The notes beneath the pieces are model-generated. The model ran no database searches, had not been told where the DNA came from, and was given only the letters and a program-made list of their open reading frames with translations. The position numbers were made by a program, and so were the translations under genes. This document shows positions 53,131 to 64,000 of a stretch of 64,000 bases of DNA, piece after piece. Each line of letters begins with the position of its first letter. Within the stretch, counting starts at the first letter, position 1. Origin of the DNA: Xiphydria camelus (Eukaryota; Arthropoda; Insecta; Hymenoptera; Xiphydriidae); assembly GCA_963678675.1 (NCBI GenBank), contig OY783199.1, positions 5,215,501 through 5,279,500 on the forward strand, read 5' to 3'.

Positions 53131-56100
53131 TAGGAAACCCGCGAGATGATCTCGGATCGTCCGCCATTGGTACGTTTGCCTCACGCGCCTATTCCAGGCG
53201 TCGCGATGCGTCGACACACATCGAAATATCGTGTTTTCGCGGCGTAGAACCAAAATCCAACGCGAGGGTGCCGTATAGCCCGGGTATTAGTTTAACAACC
53301 CCCGTGCAAACATAATATTGCGGCCGAGCCCGATACCGAGTATTCATCCCCGAGTTAGACACACGCTAGTAACCCTTGTATAACTCCTCCGTTGCACCCT
53401 CCCCTTCTTTGCCCGCCAATATCATCGATATATCATCGGGGGTAGTGTACCAACATCCGAGTACCGGGTGTCCAAACAGAAGCTATCCCACAGCATCGCT
53501 GCATCCCTTTATCTTGCGTAGAGGCGGCCCACTTCTTTCTTTTCAACCCTTATTTTAACGTCATCGTGTTTAGAATTTTGGAAAGACCTAAATAAGTTCT
53601 ACACAAGGGAATTTAACTTATTGTTAGACCTACGTATAAACCGCACTATCGTGCGACGATACGAAGTGGAGACAACGTCACTCGATCGACCTTTGTTTGT
53701 AATTCGAACGTTAGAAAGCGTCGAATGAATGGGAGAAGCTCGCGTGTCGCGGTGTGTTCTCACGGTAATTTTTGTCGTCGCCTCGATCGATTGTCACTGT
53801 CGAGTCGATTGACGGCGTGGAATGGGCGCGTCGCGAAGTCGACTTTTCTCTTCTATATCAAGGCGGAAAAGAGGGAACGAAATCATCCTCCATAGCAATT
53901 TCTTATTTTAGCTTGCCCTTTAATATTGATTTTCTTCAAAGGCAGTATTTTTCTCGAGTACTGCTGCACCCTCCAAAATACTTTTCTCCGACTTCCCATA
54001 CCTACGCGATATACGTGTCGACGCAGTATCAGGGAGATCCTAATTTTCAAGTACCACCCGAAATATGCGCAGAAATCGTTGCTCCGCGATCTGGGGTTAG
54101 GTCTCGAAGGGGTGGCTATCTATATGACCGGATGCGGCGTCCTGCACCCACCCTCTCACCGGCCTCCCAATCACTCCGGTAAACTATAGGGCAACGGTTT
54201 CTCCGCGGGAAACCCGCATGGAACGCGGGGTCCGATTTTGAATTTATAGCCGAGTTTCCGAACCAGCGTACAGGTAGCGGGAAATACGTCTCCCTACCTA
54301 TTTTCCACGTCCGCCCGACACGTGAAAAATCGAACCACCCACTCTACACCCTGCACGTAGTAGCTAGCCGCGTCTATACCCCGTGACTAATATCGTAAAT
54401 TATTGAAAGGACGATTTCCAAGTTCCATCGGCATTCGACCTTACACCTACACCGACGTATTTTGTTTCTACATGTGTAGGCAGAACACGTTCGTTATATT
54501 GTCCCATTTTCGTATGATTTTACACGGCGTTTTCCGTTCATAACGCGAAAGACAAATGTTACAGTCGTGTATAAAAATGGAACGAATTTGTCCACCTGTC
54601 CAATTCATAAACGTACAATGCGTATTTATCCGTAATGTGAGTGCACCCAGACCGACGTTTCACCCATTTACGTATGTATAGGCTTGCGTTTATCACGAGG
54701 ATTGCTGTGTTCGCCGTTAAGAAGAGAAGTTTAGACGCAACGAAGCCAATCCCTTTTTTTGACGGGGTAATATTTCTCATAGGTAATTTATCATTACCTC
54801 GTAAATTGCGTTCGGTAAGAGCCAGCCGCAATGCCGTGTAATTTGAAATTGAAGAATTGAATGTAACGCTTTTATTTCGCCTTTCGTCGACGACGCACCG
54901 CTCCTCCCAGCGAAGAAGTCGTTTTCTCCGATGATCGCGATTCCCGTTTCTCCGCCGCGCGATCTTAATACAACCCGGCATACCTCTAATTGCGTGGCCG
55001 AGATCGCGGTGCGCGGAGCACTCGTAAATTCTAGAAACGCTCGGCGTTAAACTCGAACTACCCCAAGTTTTGTCGTAATAAATGCGGTGGGTACTGCACG
55101 CGGGGATGCAGACCGCAAGGGGAAAAGGCCGGAGCCCCACGCCTGGACCGCCGGTCTCCGGGACGGCGGCGGCGGCAGTGACGCTCCGTGGCGAAGCGAG
55201 GGGGGAAACGCTTTAATTGTTGAAATTCTTCGGGCGAGCGCGACTCCATGGGGAAACCGGAGGGGCGGGCGGAAGTTGGCGAGTCGGAATTCGGCCGAAT
55301 CGCCGTAAAGATGTAGAAATTTAATTACTTCGGTGAAAATAAGTCGTTAAAAGTTGTCCGCGGCTGAGAGGCAGGCTGTATACGAGCTGCCGGGCAATTT
55401 GAAGCTCGTTTCGCACCGCGGCGCGATCGAGCGTTGGCCCTAAATTCTCCCTCTCGCTCTTCCTCCGTCGGGGAACTCGTCGTTGAAAATTTGGAGAAAC
55501 TGTTTCCGACTTTATACCGTGCGAACGAGCGAGCTATCCTCCGCGACTGCTGTCGCGTCTGCTTCATCGGGGCAGCTTCCCCTGAGTAGGCATACAGTGT
55601 ACACGGCTCTCGCGCGGTATTGCCTAGCTGATCGAGAAGCGTGATGCGGTCCTGTATCCGCGCATAGAACGTCCGAGTCGCGCGGGAGAACTTTTGTCGT
55701 CGATCGACCCTCTTCGAACTCGTCCAATTCCTCGAAGTAATGGATACTCGCGGATGGACTCTGGGGTGTCTTCACCGTTCTCTAACGCGATCTCGAATCG
55801 AACCGATGATTCTTCCACGGGCGACGAAGGGGGCGATGGAGCTTGAATATCGTGCTAGCCTTTACTTCACGGACGCGGTCAATTGGAGGAGGACCGAGCG
55901 CCGACCGGGCGGACTGCGAGAGAACACGCTCCACTGGACCAGACCAGACACGCCTGGGGTCACTCTGACCCCGCTCCGCGCTTCGCCGGAAAACGCTGTC
56001 TTGTAAAAACCACCCGCACCACACGCCACGGCGGCCGGCGTGTCCCGGGAGACAAGGATCTTTTGGGACCCCGCGGGCTTTATCGGTATCATCCATCCAC

Positions 56101-56337
56101 GGGAGAAATTCGGTAGATATAATGGGGATCGCGCTCTGGACGCGGATCGAAAAAAAAAGAAGACGTAGGAAATCTAAATATTTACTGAGAGAAATTTTTA
56201 GGTCGCACAATTATTATATATATAGTACAGCTCTGATAGCTTTACTTTAAGGTTAAGTGACAGGTTAACCAGACGATATATAAGTAATATAGCAATACCA
56301 CATGTGACAATGTGCATTGCTGAAATAACTATACGTA
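53131..56337. other. CpG-rich stretch, no gene assigned
   Basis: Single-copy-looking DNA. The longest frame (54559-55140 minus, 193 codons from a GTG) and those at 53772-54189, 55325-55818 and 55740-56210 overlap others and show no domain. Confidence 0.35.
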
Positions 56338-56536
56338 CACTGTAAAAGAAATTTGTATTTTTAATATATTTTTATATAAAGCTTTTTTTCAATACTTGAT
56401 TATGAAAATTAATATACTTCCTTATGAAATTTCCCTTATAAATTTCGTAATGGAGTACATTAATTTTCATATTCATGTGTTGGATAAAAACTTTATATAG
56501 ATTTATATTAAATTTATCAGAAATATTTTGACAGTG
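56338..56536. mobile_element. MITE family E, copy 2
   Basis: 199 bp between TA duplications (56336-56337 and 56537-56538). Ends CACTGTAAAAGAAATTTGTA and AGAAATATTTTGACAGTG. Inner arms TTTATATAAAGCTTTTTTTC / GGATAAAAACTTTATATAGA and TTATGAAAATTAATATACTT / TACATTAATTTTCATATTCA. Confidence 0.85.
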
Positions 56537-56620
56537 TATAATTCAAATAGCTGCTTATTTTGTTATTATAAAATAGAAATAAGTATTGCTAAGGGGAACA
56601 GAACTTTATTCTTATATATA

Positions 56621-56790
56621 CACTGAGAGTAATAATTGCTAGTGTTAAAAAATGTTTCCTGATCAAAAAAATAGAGCCTTACAAATTACAAAAAATACAG
56701 ATTCTTGATCGAGGAATAATATATGTATATATATTATTGTTTTGATTGAAGAAAACATTTTTTTGATACCAGCAATTATTTCTAACAGTG
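56621..56790. mobile_element. MITE family F, internally deleted copy 4
   Basis: 170 bp between TA duplications, with ends CACTGAGAGTAATAATTGCT and CAGCAATTATTTCTAACAGTG. It keeps TACAGATTCTTGATCGAGGA and GAAGAAAACATTTTTTTGAT from the 300-bp form at 32459-32758 but lacks about 130 bp of the middle. Confidence 0.85.
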
Positions 56791-56822
56791 TATTAGTAAA
56801 CTGCTAACATTACCGTGCCTAC

Positions 56823-57073
56823 ATAGAGAAATAGAATTAGTTGGATCTACTGAAAATTACTTGCGGGGTTGCAAGCAATCATTTATTTACATCAATGAAA
56901 TTTTCTAATACATCAATTTGATATCTCTTCCTTAAAATCGCATGGGAAAGTATGTGATTGCAAAAAAGAATTATTTAATTAACACGAAAAGAGATTCAAT
57001 TAATGTAAATAAATAATTACTTGCGACCCAGCAAGTAATTATCAGTAGATCCAACCAATTCTTTCTCTCTGTA
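56823..57073. mobile_element. MITE family C, copy 4
   Basis: ATAGAGAAATAGAATTAGTT and AACCAATTCTTTCTCTCTGTA, with the family core AAATTACTTGCGGGGTTGCA and TTACTTGCGACCCAGCAAGT. It is the third element of a cluster of three different TA-type MITEs within 740 bp. Confidence 0.8.
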
Positions 57074-57205
57074 TACAATCTAAAAAAATTTCTTTCAGTC
57101 TAGCTGAGACGAAAATATTGTTTAAGATTAGTCGCCGAGTATTTTCCCCTCGCTTCTCCCATTCCGTCACTACGTAATTTCCCATGTTTCGAGCTGCACA
57201 TTGCA

Positions 57206-57221
57206 CCCCCCCCCCCCCCCC
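57206..57221 (+). repeat. C16 homopolymer
   Basis: Uninterrupted C run followed by CTCTCTG. Confidence 0.9.
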
Positions 57222-59458
57222 TCTCTGTTTGGCTACCCAAAACGATCGATCCGATTTATTATCGTCACTGCGAACCAAGCGAAAACGCGGTATCGTAGAT
57301 ACGTCACGCGCGCGCTCCACCCCACACGGTCAATCCCAATCCGTTCGAGTTTTTATCACGAAACGGCCGCATAAAGCTGGTCGTTTTACGGAGGCGCGCG
57401 TATCGGCCATTCCGCGCGGCGGCGTGCAACTCGAAATAAATAAAACGAGCGGCGGGCCACACACGCCGGGTAAAGAGTCTATACGAATTCAGAGCTCGCA
57501 GTTTCCATTGGGTTCCATCGAACACGCCCGCGGTAGTTTACATAACGGCTTCGCGAAGCAGGAGAGCTTCCACCCCGTCAGGGGGCGAACGGGGGGATGG
57601 TTACGGCTCAAAATCCACCTTTCCTTTCGCCCCCGCGTACCCTCTCCCGCCGCTTCTCGCCAGTAGCTGCTCTCTGCGTCTCGATGCATGCGAGATGCGT
57701 CGAGAATGCGAATGCTTCGCGATAAATACCTAATAAACGGAGCATCTCGAACTACGACGTCGAGTTGCACCGGGCTCATCGCACGTCCTGGTTACGAATC
57801 ATCCCGAAACGAACCGATGCTTCCTCATCCTCCTCGACGCGAGGAGCACGTGCGAGCGAGAGCCGCCACTTTCGACTCTCCCGGTCGAGCGTTGCGAATG
57901 ACGTATCGACGAGGGTGGCGTCGACGTCGTCGTTGCTGCAGCGAATTCATGAATACCGCGAGAGGGCGAGCTAAAGGGGGCGCGAACGTTTCGGAGCCCG
58001 GACAACTTTCGTCCCCGGGAACGTTCGGTAAATGGTCGCTTGGCGTTAACGCGGTCGTCTTAACGCGAGCGCGTGTAAAGCGTGGCGTCGTAAAAAAGAG
58101 ACGGAGCCCGAGGAAAGCATCAGGCGCGCATAACAGCCGCCCCGGGAGGAAAACAAGTCGTTCGCATTCCTCCTGTAAATATATATTTACATTAGCTTGG
58201 TCGCCGCATATTCGCGCATAAGACGTTTTCTCCCGAAATCATTCACCGGGAACGATTTGAAACGCGCGATTATCACTGAAAATTAAGGCGACGACGACGT
58301 CCGCGCTCGATAAAAATACATGCGGAAGATTCATGAGCTCCACTCGAACGAGGAAATAGGCGACCGTGCTTAATAAACGCGTTCCTCTCCCTCTCGCGCG
58401 CGTCGTTCGTGATATTAACGAGGGACGCGTGGATGCCGTTCGGCTTGGCAAGCGCTGCCATAAACACGGATTTATATATACATGTACACAAACATATCTA
58501 TATGTATATATACCGGGAGAGGAGAGAAATATGAATAGATGGATAGATTTATTTTCTCCCTTTTTCTCTTTCCGAGAATTATAGAAATAAGTGGGATGTG
58601 GATGGCGCGTTCCGGAGGCAATTCCTCGCGAGCGCGGGCGACTCTCGGGATTTTCGCGAAGGACACGCGAGCGAGTCTGCCCGCGCGAGATCGTTACGGA
58701 GGCTGGGAAAAATCAGGCGAATCATAGACGGTTCGTTAGGCAGATTTCGGGCCCGTGGATTTATATTCGAGACACTCGGTCCTGGAGTATAAGGGGAGCG
58801 AGAATGAAGAATCCGTTCCGAATTTCTTCTCTCGTTCCCTCTCGCAGAGGGTTGCGCTCTGAAATCTCTATCGCTCGACCTGCGTTTCGCTTTCCAGCGC
58901 TCCCGCGCGCCCAAATATATATTTTGATTCGCGGAGTGCTCGGGTGTCCCCGGGCTGTGGTGCCGCTCGTTCGACGTTACTCCCCCCCGCTTGGTTGTAT
59001 ATTTCTCCGTAATTTTAACGCCCGGCGCACTTTGATTTACGTCCTGTTTTAATTCTGTTTCGACCCCGCTCTCAAAACGCGGCTATATAGATACCTACGC
59101 GCGAAGTGAGGGCGGGAGAGGGTGGCTGCTGCTGCGCCATCGCGGGCTAGGGTGTTACTATGGTGAACGAGGTCAGTTGTTTATTTGTCGGGGAAGGGTG
59201 GGCGAAACGAAAATGCGTTCGTCAATTTGATTCTCGGGTTTCGTGGAAACTTTAACGCGATAAAGTTCGACGGGGGAGGACGACGAGATGAAAGGGGTAC
59301 GGAGAGAGTCGTGTCCCGATACGACCAAGTTTCTCGGTGCAGTTGTCGATTGTTATCTCAACGATGTCAACGAATAAACGATGATTTATTCGCCGTTGAA
59401 ACTGCTGAAAATGAATTCGCTATAAATAATGTTTTTTTATATCGAACAATACTAAATT
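57222..59458. other. CpG-rich stretch, no gene assigned
   Basis: Dense CpG and overlapping open frames (for example 57184-57666, 57688-58221, 58591-59052) without any domain or consistent splice frame. Confidence 0.35.
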
Positions 59459-59709
59459 CCGCGAAGAGAAAACAGTTTATTTGTAGTTAATGAATGTTTG
59501 TTTGAATATGACGAAATATAAACATTTCATTGGACCAAATAATTAGTATTCGTTAACTATTACAATATCTATTTGGCACGATTAAATCCTTCGAGGCAAT
59601 CGTTTGAATGAAACAAACATTTTAATAATTAATATACACATTCCTTTGCCCTAACGAAATATCTATTTCGCCGTATTTGAAACTACATTTATTAACTATT
59701 AATAGATTG
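59459..59709. mobile_element. MITE family B, copy 3 (right end lost)
   Basis: Left GCGAAGAGAAAACAGTTTAT and arms TTAATGAATGTTTGTTTGAA / ATTTGAAACTACATTTATTA match family B. The expected TTTTCTCAGTG right end is replaced by the start of the family D element at 59710, so the two abut. Confidence 0.65.
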
Positions 59710-59930
59710 CATTGAGAAAAGAATGTGGTAGATTTGACTAGCTTAGCGGTTACGGGCGGGGGAACGCAGATTTCGTTAACTGAACTAATAATTTGCTAGA
59801 CTTGACTGCAACTTGTTTTCGTCAAACAATTTCAAATCATTACAACCGAATTATTTAATTCAAATAACTTGATCGGCGTTCCCCTGCCCGTGACCGCCAA
59901 TTTAGTCAAACCCACTATTTTTTTCTCGGT
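59710..59930. mobile_element. MITE family D, copy 2
   Basis: CATTGAGAAAAGAATGTGGT and TTTAGTCAAACCCACTATTTT plus TTTCTCGG form the ends. AGCGGTTACGGGCGGGGGAA and CCCCTGCCCGTGACCGCCAA are inverted inner arms. Compare 7464-7702, where the G-rich arm has become a G19 run. Confidence 0.7.
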
Positions 59931-62900
59931 ACGTATTTCCTCGGTGCGGGTAAATCAATATTCCGCATTCCCCGATTTCGATATAAACCCGACAGCAAAT
60001 TTGTTTATTTCGCGTTAATTCCGCGCAAATCAGTTTTCCGCGAAGCTCACCGACGAATGAATCATTTCTCCTCGAGCGACTTGCGGTATTATCAGTTGTT
60101 TGAAATTACGAAGCGAAATTCTCCAGGGAGACGAATCGAGCTACGTTATATTTAACCGAAGCTGCAATTCGTACTCGATTGATCCGTGACGCCACGAGAT
60201 GTTGCATCCGGAAATCGTGTTGCTTGGTGGGAATTCACGCGTCGTCTTCCCCGGCGCGGTAGAGGATACGTGACGCTGAGAGACACGTAGATCCGACTTT
60301 GGGGGCAGGCTCGAAGGCCGCCATTAATTCGAGACAAGCAGTTAAATAGAATAGACGTGGCTAACGTCGAGGTATATGGAGTAGCTACTCGCTTGGCTGC
60401 AACTGTATAGATTCGGTGGGAGGGAGGGAGGGAGGGGAAGGAAGGGAGAGAGAGAGAGAGACTGCAAGAGGTGGAGAGAGAACTGACTATGGCCGCCCTT
60501 TAAGAATGGTTCTCCAGGGCTCCAGGGTGAACGTTATATTATCTGAATTATACATTATTATACTTGGTCGCGCAGGCCTTTTGTTCGTGATTTGAATAAT
60601 TGCACAGGACGGTGGTGAATGCAGGGATTCGTTTTCAGATTCCTTTTTTTTCTCTTTCCGCTCGAGATCCATCGAGAGTACCATTGCCGCCACGATGTCG
60701 AGTTCTCGTTCGTCGACTTTGAAGGTCTCGTAGAGAGGCGCGGTATCGATTTTTCTCTCGATCGAAATAATTGCACGTTGCTTGGCTCCGTCAATCAATG
60801 GAAAATCGTACACCAGAATCGCAACGATTAATTCACGATTACTCCACATCGAGGGAGAAAAATTCCAAGTTTCGAACGAACACATATCGACATTTATCTA
60901 TTATCTGCTAAATGATTGATTCGGAGCGGGTCAAAATACGAGGGAAAAATCGAGCGAGTTTTTACGACGACGAAGCTCCGACCGAAGGATTTTTCAAGTC
61001 GCGTTTAACGCCCCTGTCATTGTGGGTCGATGAATCCCTCCTCGAAAGGTGGTTCCCACCCTCGACACGTCGTTCTGGAAACTCCCTTAAACCATTCCTC
61101 GCGTCACCGTGCGTTGCCCCGTCGAAACCCTCTGTGGTTCATGGAAAAAAATCCGCCTCTCCTTTCTCCCCCCCTTTTTTTTTCACGGAAAAGCAAAAAT
61201 ATGTAGGTATAACTCTCGGCCACCGCTCGGAACCGTTCGAATAATGTATATTTCTTCCCCTCACTCCAGAGGGAAGTCAAGCGCGCGGTATTTTTTTTTA
61301 TCGTCGTAATAATTATGGATGCGTCCCCGAGGGGAATCCAGTGGGTCTATAGGATACTAATCAGTATATGGGTAACGGGAAGTTCCAGTGGCCGAGGTTT
61401 TTTGTTCGTTTATTTATGGTATCATCGCTTGCGATCCTCCCATTCGCCGCCCACGCGTCCTGCGGACCACCACCTTCCAAAAACCGCAATTCCCCGCGGA
61501 GCTGTAAATCGTTCCGCGTGTGAAAATATCAGGGACTATCGCGGACTGCGTATACGTGTAATCTACAGAGGGTGTACGGAGCTGTACCGCGCGATGCTCG
61601 TCTCGGTGGACGATGAGGATTAACTGGATTATTCGCTCGGGAAAGCGAGTGAAAATCGAATGCCTCGAAGAGGTGTATAATTATTCGAGGGTCATTTGCC
61701 GCGCTGCCGAGCGTTTCGCCGAGTCGTTAATCAACTCTTTCGCCGCGCGCCGATGGTGATACGCGAGTTTGAGATACCAAAACGCGTGATAGGGCCGCGA
61801 ATTACGCGCGTCCGGGAGGCCTAGATCTTCGACGAATATTCGTTGTTCGACCGTGTTGCGCGCGGTAATGGGGGAATGAAAAAAAAAGCTGCAGCCCCAT
61901 AGAACTCCCCTCTTGCGAGTAGCGAGGACGACGGGGGATGGTTACCCGGTCTATGAGGATGATGTAAAGGGTTAGTTCAGTCGGTCCCCTATGCGCGAAT
62001 TCGCCCGGAGCGAGGGATGCTGCAGTGACGTAGGTAACTATGGAAATTCTAGCTCTCGCGTAATTCTCGAGATGGACTCTCGTTCCTGATCGTTCTCTGA
62101 GGATTGCACGCCGTTGAAAATTCACGAATTAAATGCTCGATCGAATTGTACCGATCGTCTTTCTGTTCGCGAATGCGATTAACGAGGAAAATGGACAGTA
62201 GTTCGAGTGGAAGTACTTTTCTCGCCACACATTCGTATTTTTCAACAGAAGCAAACATTGCCGTCGACTCGCAAAAGTGGCAAATAAAAGAGAAAGCTTT
62301 CGGTGGCGGGATAAACTTGTCAGTTGCGCGAAAGGTCAATTAATCGCGTCGCGGAACCGAGAGCACGCGGTAAAGCGTCCGACCATGCCCCCGCTGTATC
62401 GACACCCCTGAGAATAAGGGTTGAGCGACGCGCGGGGTTCCAATTCCGAGTCGGTCGAAGAGACCTCGGGGTGTTTTGATTGCAATCCGGGAATTAATTA
62501 ACGAGCATGAGCGGAATCTAGTCGCCGGGAAATCTGACGTGACTGCCGTTCGAGTTTCGGGCTTAGCGCCTTGCGCGTTCCAGTTTCGTCGTCGCGTCGT
62601 AATGTCAAGGTAAACATCGGATACGTAACGTCGACGGCATATCATCGCGACGGATCATTAATAACTGGCTTTAATTTGGGCCTCGTCCCGACGGCTGTCC
62701 CCGTCATTTTCAAGCCGGCTCGTCCCCCCTCCTTGGAGTGTCGATGCGGTGGTTCCCAGCAGTTCGCATCGTCAACGAACCAAGCGCGAACCGCAAGGAA
62801 CCCCGGAGCCGCTTTAGTTCCTTTGATCCCGGTCCTCGACGTCGTTATAATCATGGATCGCCTTTATCGTAGAGACGGCCTCTTCCTCGGTACTCGTTAA

Positions 62901-63604
62901 CCGCGGGATCGAACTTGGATTAATTACCTGAGGCTACGTATCGCGGTTCCCCGGCTTAGAGTTATATATACGCGTATCTGAAGTTGCTCCTGCTCGAGGA
63001 GATTCGATTCTCTCCACAGTTTTCAGATTCACCATCGTCTGCTCTCTCTCTCTCTCTTTCTTTTTTTACCCTCGAGGGAAATGACAAAGAAAAAAAAAAC
63101 CGTAGAAGTAAACAGTGTTCGGTTACTCGTAAAACTTTTCAAGGCAACCCTTAGCGGGGAGCCGCCAGTGCTTTCTGGATGAAGAGACACTACTTCAAAT
63201 CTTCGCGATGATATCGATTCTCTTTTTTGAGATTTGATACTCACTTTTAACAAGGAGCTCCTTTTTTCTCCGACTCTCCCATGTAGGATTCAAAGTTCCT
63301 TTCGAGCTTGACACAAGACCCATGTCCCTCCATGGGGATAATCATTTTTTTCGTCATGGTATATACATTTGATGGGTAAAATCAGACACCCTCGACGCAT
63401 CGTTATATATCAGCAACCAGTGGGCCTGTAACAGAAGAAATATATACACATCACATATCTCAGGTATCTCAGGAAAAGAAAATCCCTCGATTTTGCCACT
63501 CTTGTTATAAGGATTCGAAAAAATACATTTCCCCTCGTCTATCTCCCCAGCCGTAAAAGTTTTATATATTTTGTATATGTAGTCCATATGTGGATTTGGT
63601 CGTA
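59931..63604. other. Mixed non-coding DNA
   Basis: GGGA/GA-rich tract at 60417-60463, CT-rich tract at 63040-63068, and T- and A-rich runs near 61168-61180 and 63089-63098. The minus-strand frames at 60487-60885 (132 codons, ATG start, charged, no domain) and 63354-63587 (77 codons) are the most protein-like but cannot be supported. Confidence 0.35.
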
Positions 63605-63969
63605 TCGCTCACTAGGAAGAAAAGTGACGCAAAACAGAAAATGCAAATGCTGAATATGTGACAGTCTTTCTGCAACAGACACAGTCATTCAGCATGTCGT
63701 CGGGTTACTGCGAGAACCAGATAAGAGTAACATTTAGGTATAATTAAAGCTGCACTTAACCGAAAAATGTTAATAATGGAGTTATCTTGTTTTTGTAGTA
63801 ATGCGACGATATATGCCTGACGACACAAGTACCATTTCTTGGTTAATTTTTTAAGTTGCATTTGTGTCACTTTTCTAGCAAAAACTATTGATATTTTTGG
63901 ATCGCTGCAGAGAAAGAAATTAAATTTGACAATTTTTGACTTGTGTCACTTTTCCTCCAAATGAGCGAT
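63605..63969. mobile_element. Inverted-repeat element near the window end
   Basis: ATCGCTCACTAGGAAGAAAA plus GTGACGCAA at the left is the inverse, with a few mismatches, of TTGTGTCACTTTTCCTCCAA plus ATGAGCGAT at the right. An extra TTGTGTCACTTTTCT-like word occurs at about 63860, so the right arm may be duplicated. Non-coding. Confidence 0.55.
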
Positions 63970-64000
63970 GTGTAGATTATATGCACGGAAAAAAACAAGG

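Noticed and set aside
54559..55140. 193-codon open frame, minus strand
   Set aside because: Starts at GTG, composition changes with the local GC content, no splice sites or domain.
60487..60885. 132-codon minus-strand frame with ATG
   Set aside because: Protein-like composition but no domain, promoter or splice evidence; overlapping frames are also open.
63354..63587. 77-codon minus-strand frame with ATG
   Set aside because: No domain; AT-rich low-information sequence next to an inverted-repeat element.
1..64000. tRNA and rRNA genes
   Set aside because: I looked for paired A/B-box words (such as GGTTCGAATCC) in cloverleaf context and for rRNA core words and found none.

Overview
The window looks like nuclear DNA from an insect, most likely a hymenopteran (an ant is my best guess). 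It has no operons or dense coding. CpG-rich single-copy DNA alternates with AT-rich islands built almost entirely of short DNA-transposon derivatives. The few credible genes have spliced, TATA/Inr-type eukaryotic structure. The species cannot be fixed from sequence alone. Most of the 64 kb is intergenic or intronic.

Coding content is sparse. The firmest call is one exon on the + strand at 34349-34486. It carries the glycine-rich loop of a CAMK-group (AMPK/SIK/MARK-related) Ser/Thr kinase and ends at a clean GT donor, so the rest of that gene lies downstream and probably mostly beyond the window. A second coding neighbourhood at about 21.8-29.8 kb holds a loose cluster of small His/Pro/Gly/Cys-rich reading frames. 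Two are on the minus strand (21870-22577 and 23865-24104), each with a plausible TATA box and initiator about 30 bp apart upstream. One is on the plus strand (27287-27502), behind a good splice acceptor. A Cys-motif fragment at 26405-26602 has its stop codon supplied by an inserted foldback element. A fourth Pro-rich block (29351-29699, minus) reads well only with a frame change.

Mobile elements dominate. (1) An internally deleted mariner (46064-46963) has intact terminal repeats and a TA duplication, but only the N-terminal half and a short C-terminal tail of its transposase. (2) A solo LTR (10182-11138) has a perfect 5-bp target duplication and carries a minisatellite of about 98 bp. (3) A probable small non-autonomous Helitron lies at 6341-6666. 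(4) At least seven recurring MITE families are present, most with CACTGAG- or CAGAGAAA-type ends and TA target duplications. They are often adjacent or nested (35.4-35.8, 44.9-45.7, 47.7-48.2, 50.8-51.6 and 56.3-57.1 kb). (5) There is a non-MITE dispersed repeat, tandemly duplicated at 2.8-3.7 kb and seen again at 25.7 and 52.5 kb. (6) An AT-rich degenerate minisatellite at 40.69-41.41 kb contains a near-perfect hairpin.

The GC-rich stretches between these (about 0.7-2.8, 3.7-4.7, 6.7-9.8, 11.5-12.3, 15.7-17.1, 30.2-34.3, 38.3-40.6, 41.5-44.8, 48.5-50.8 and 53-64 kb) contain many overlapping random open frames but nothing I can defend as a gene. I found no rRNA, tRNA or CRISPR array.
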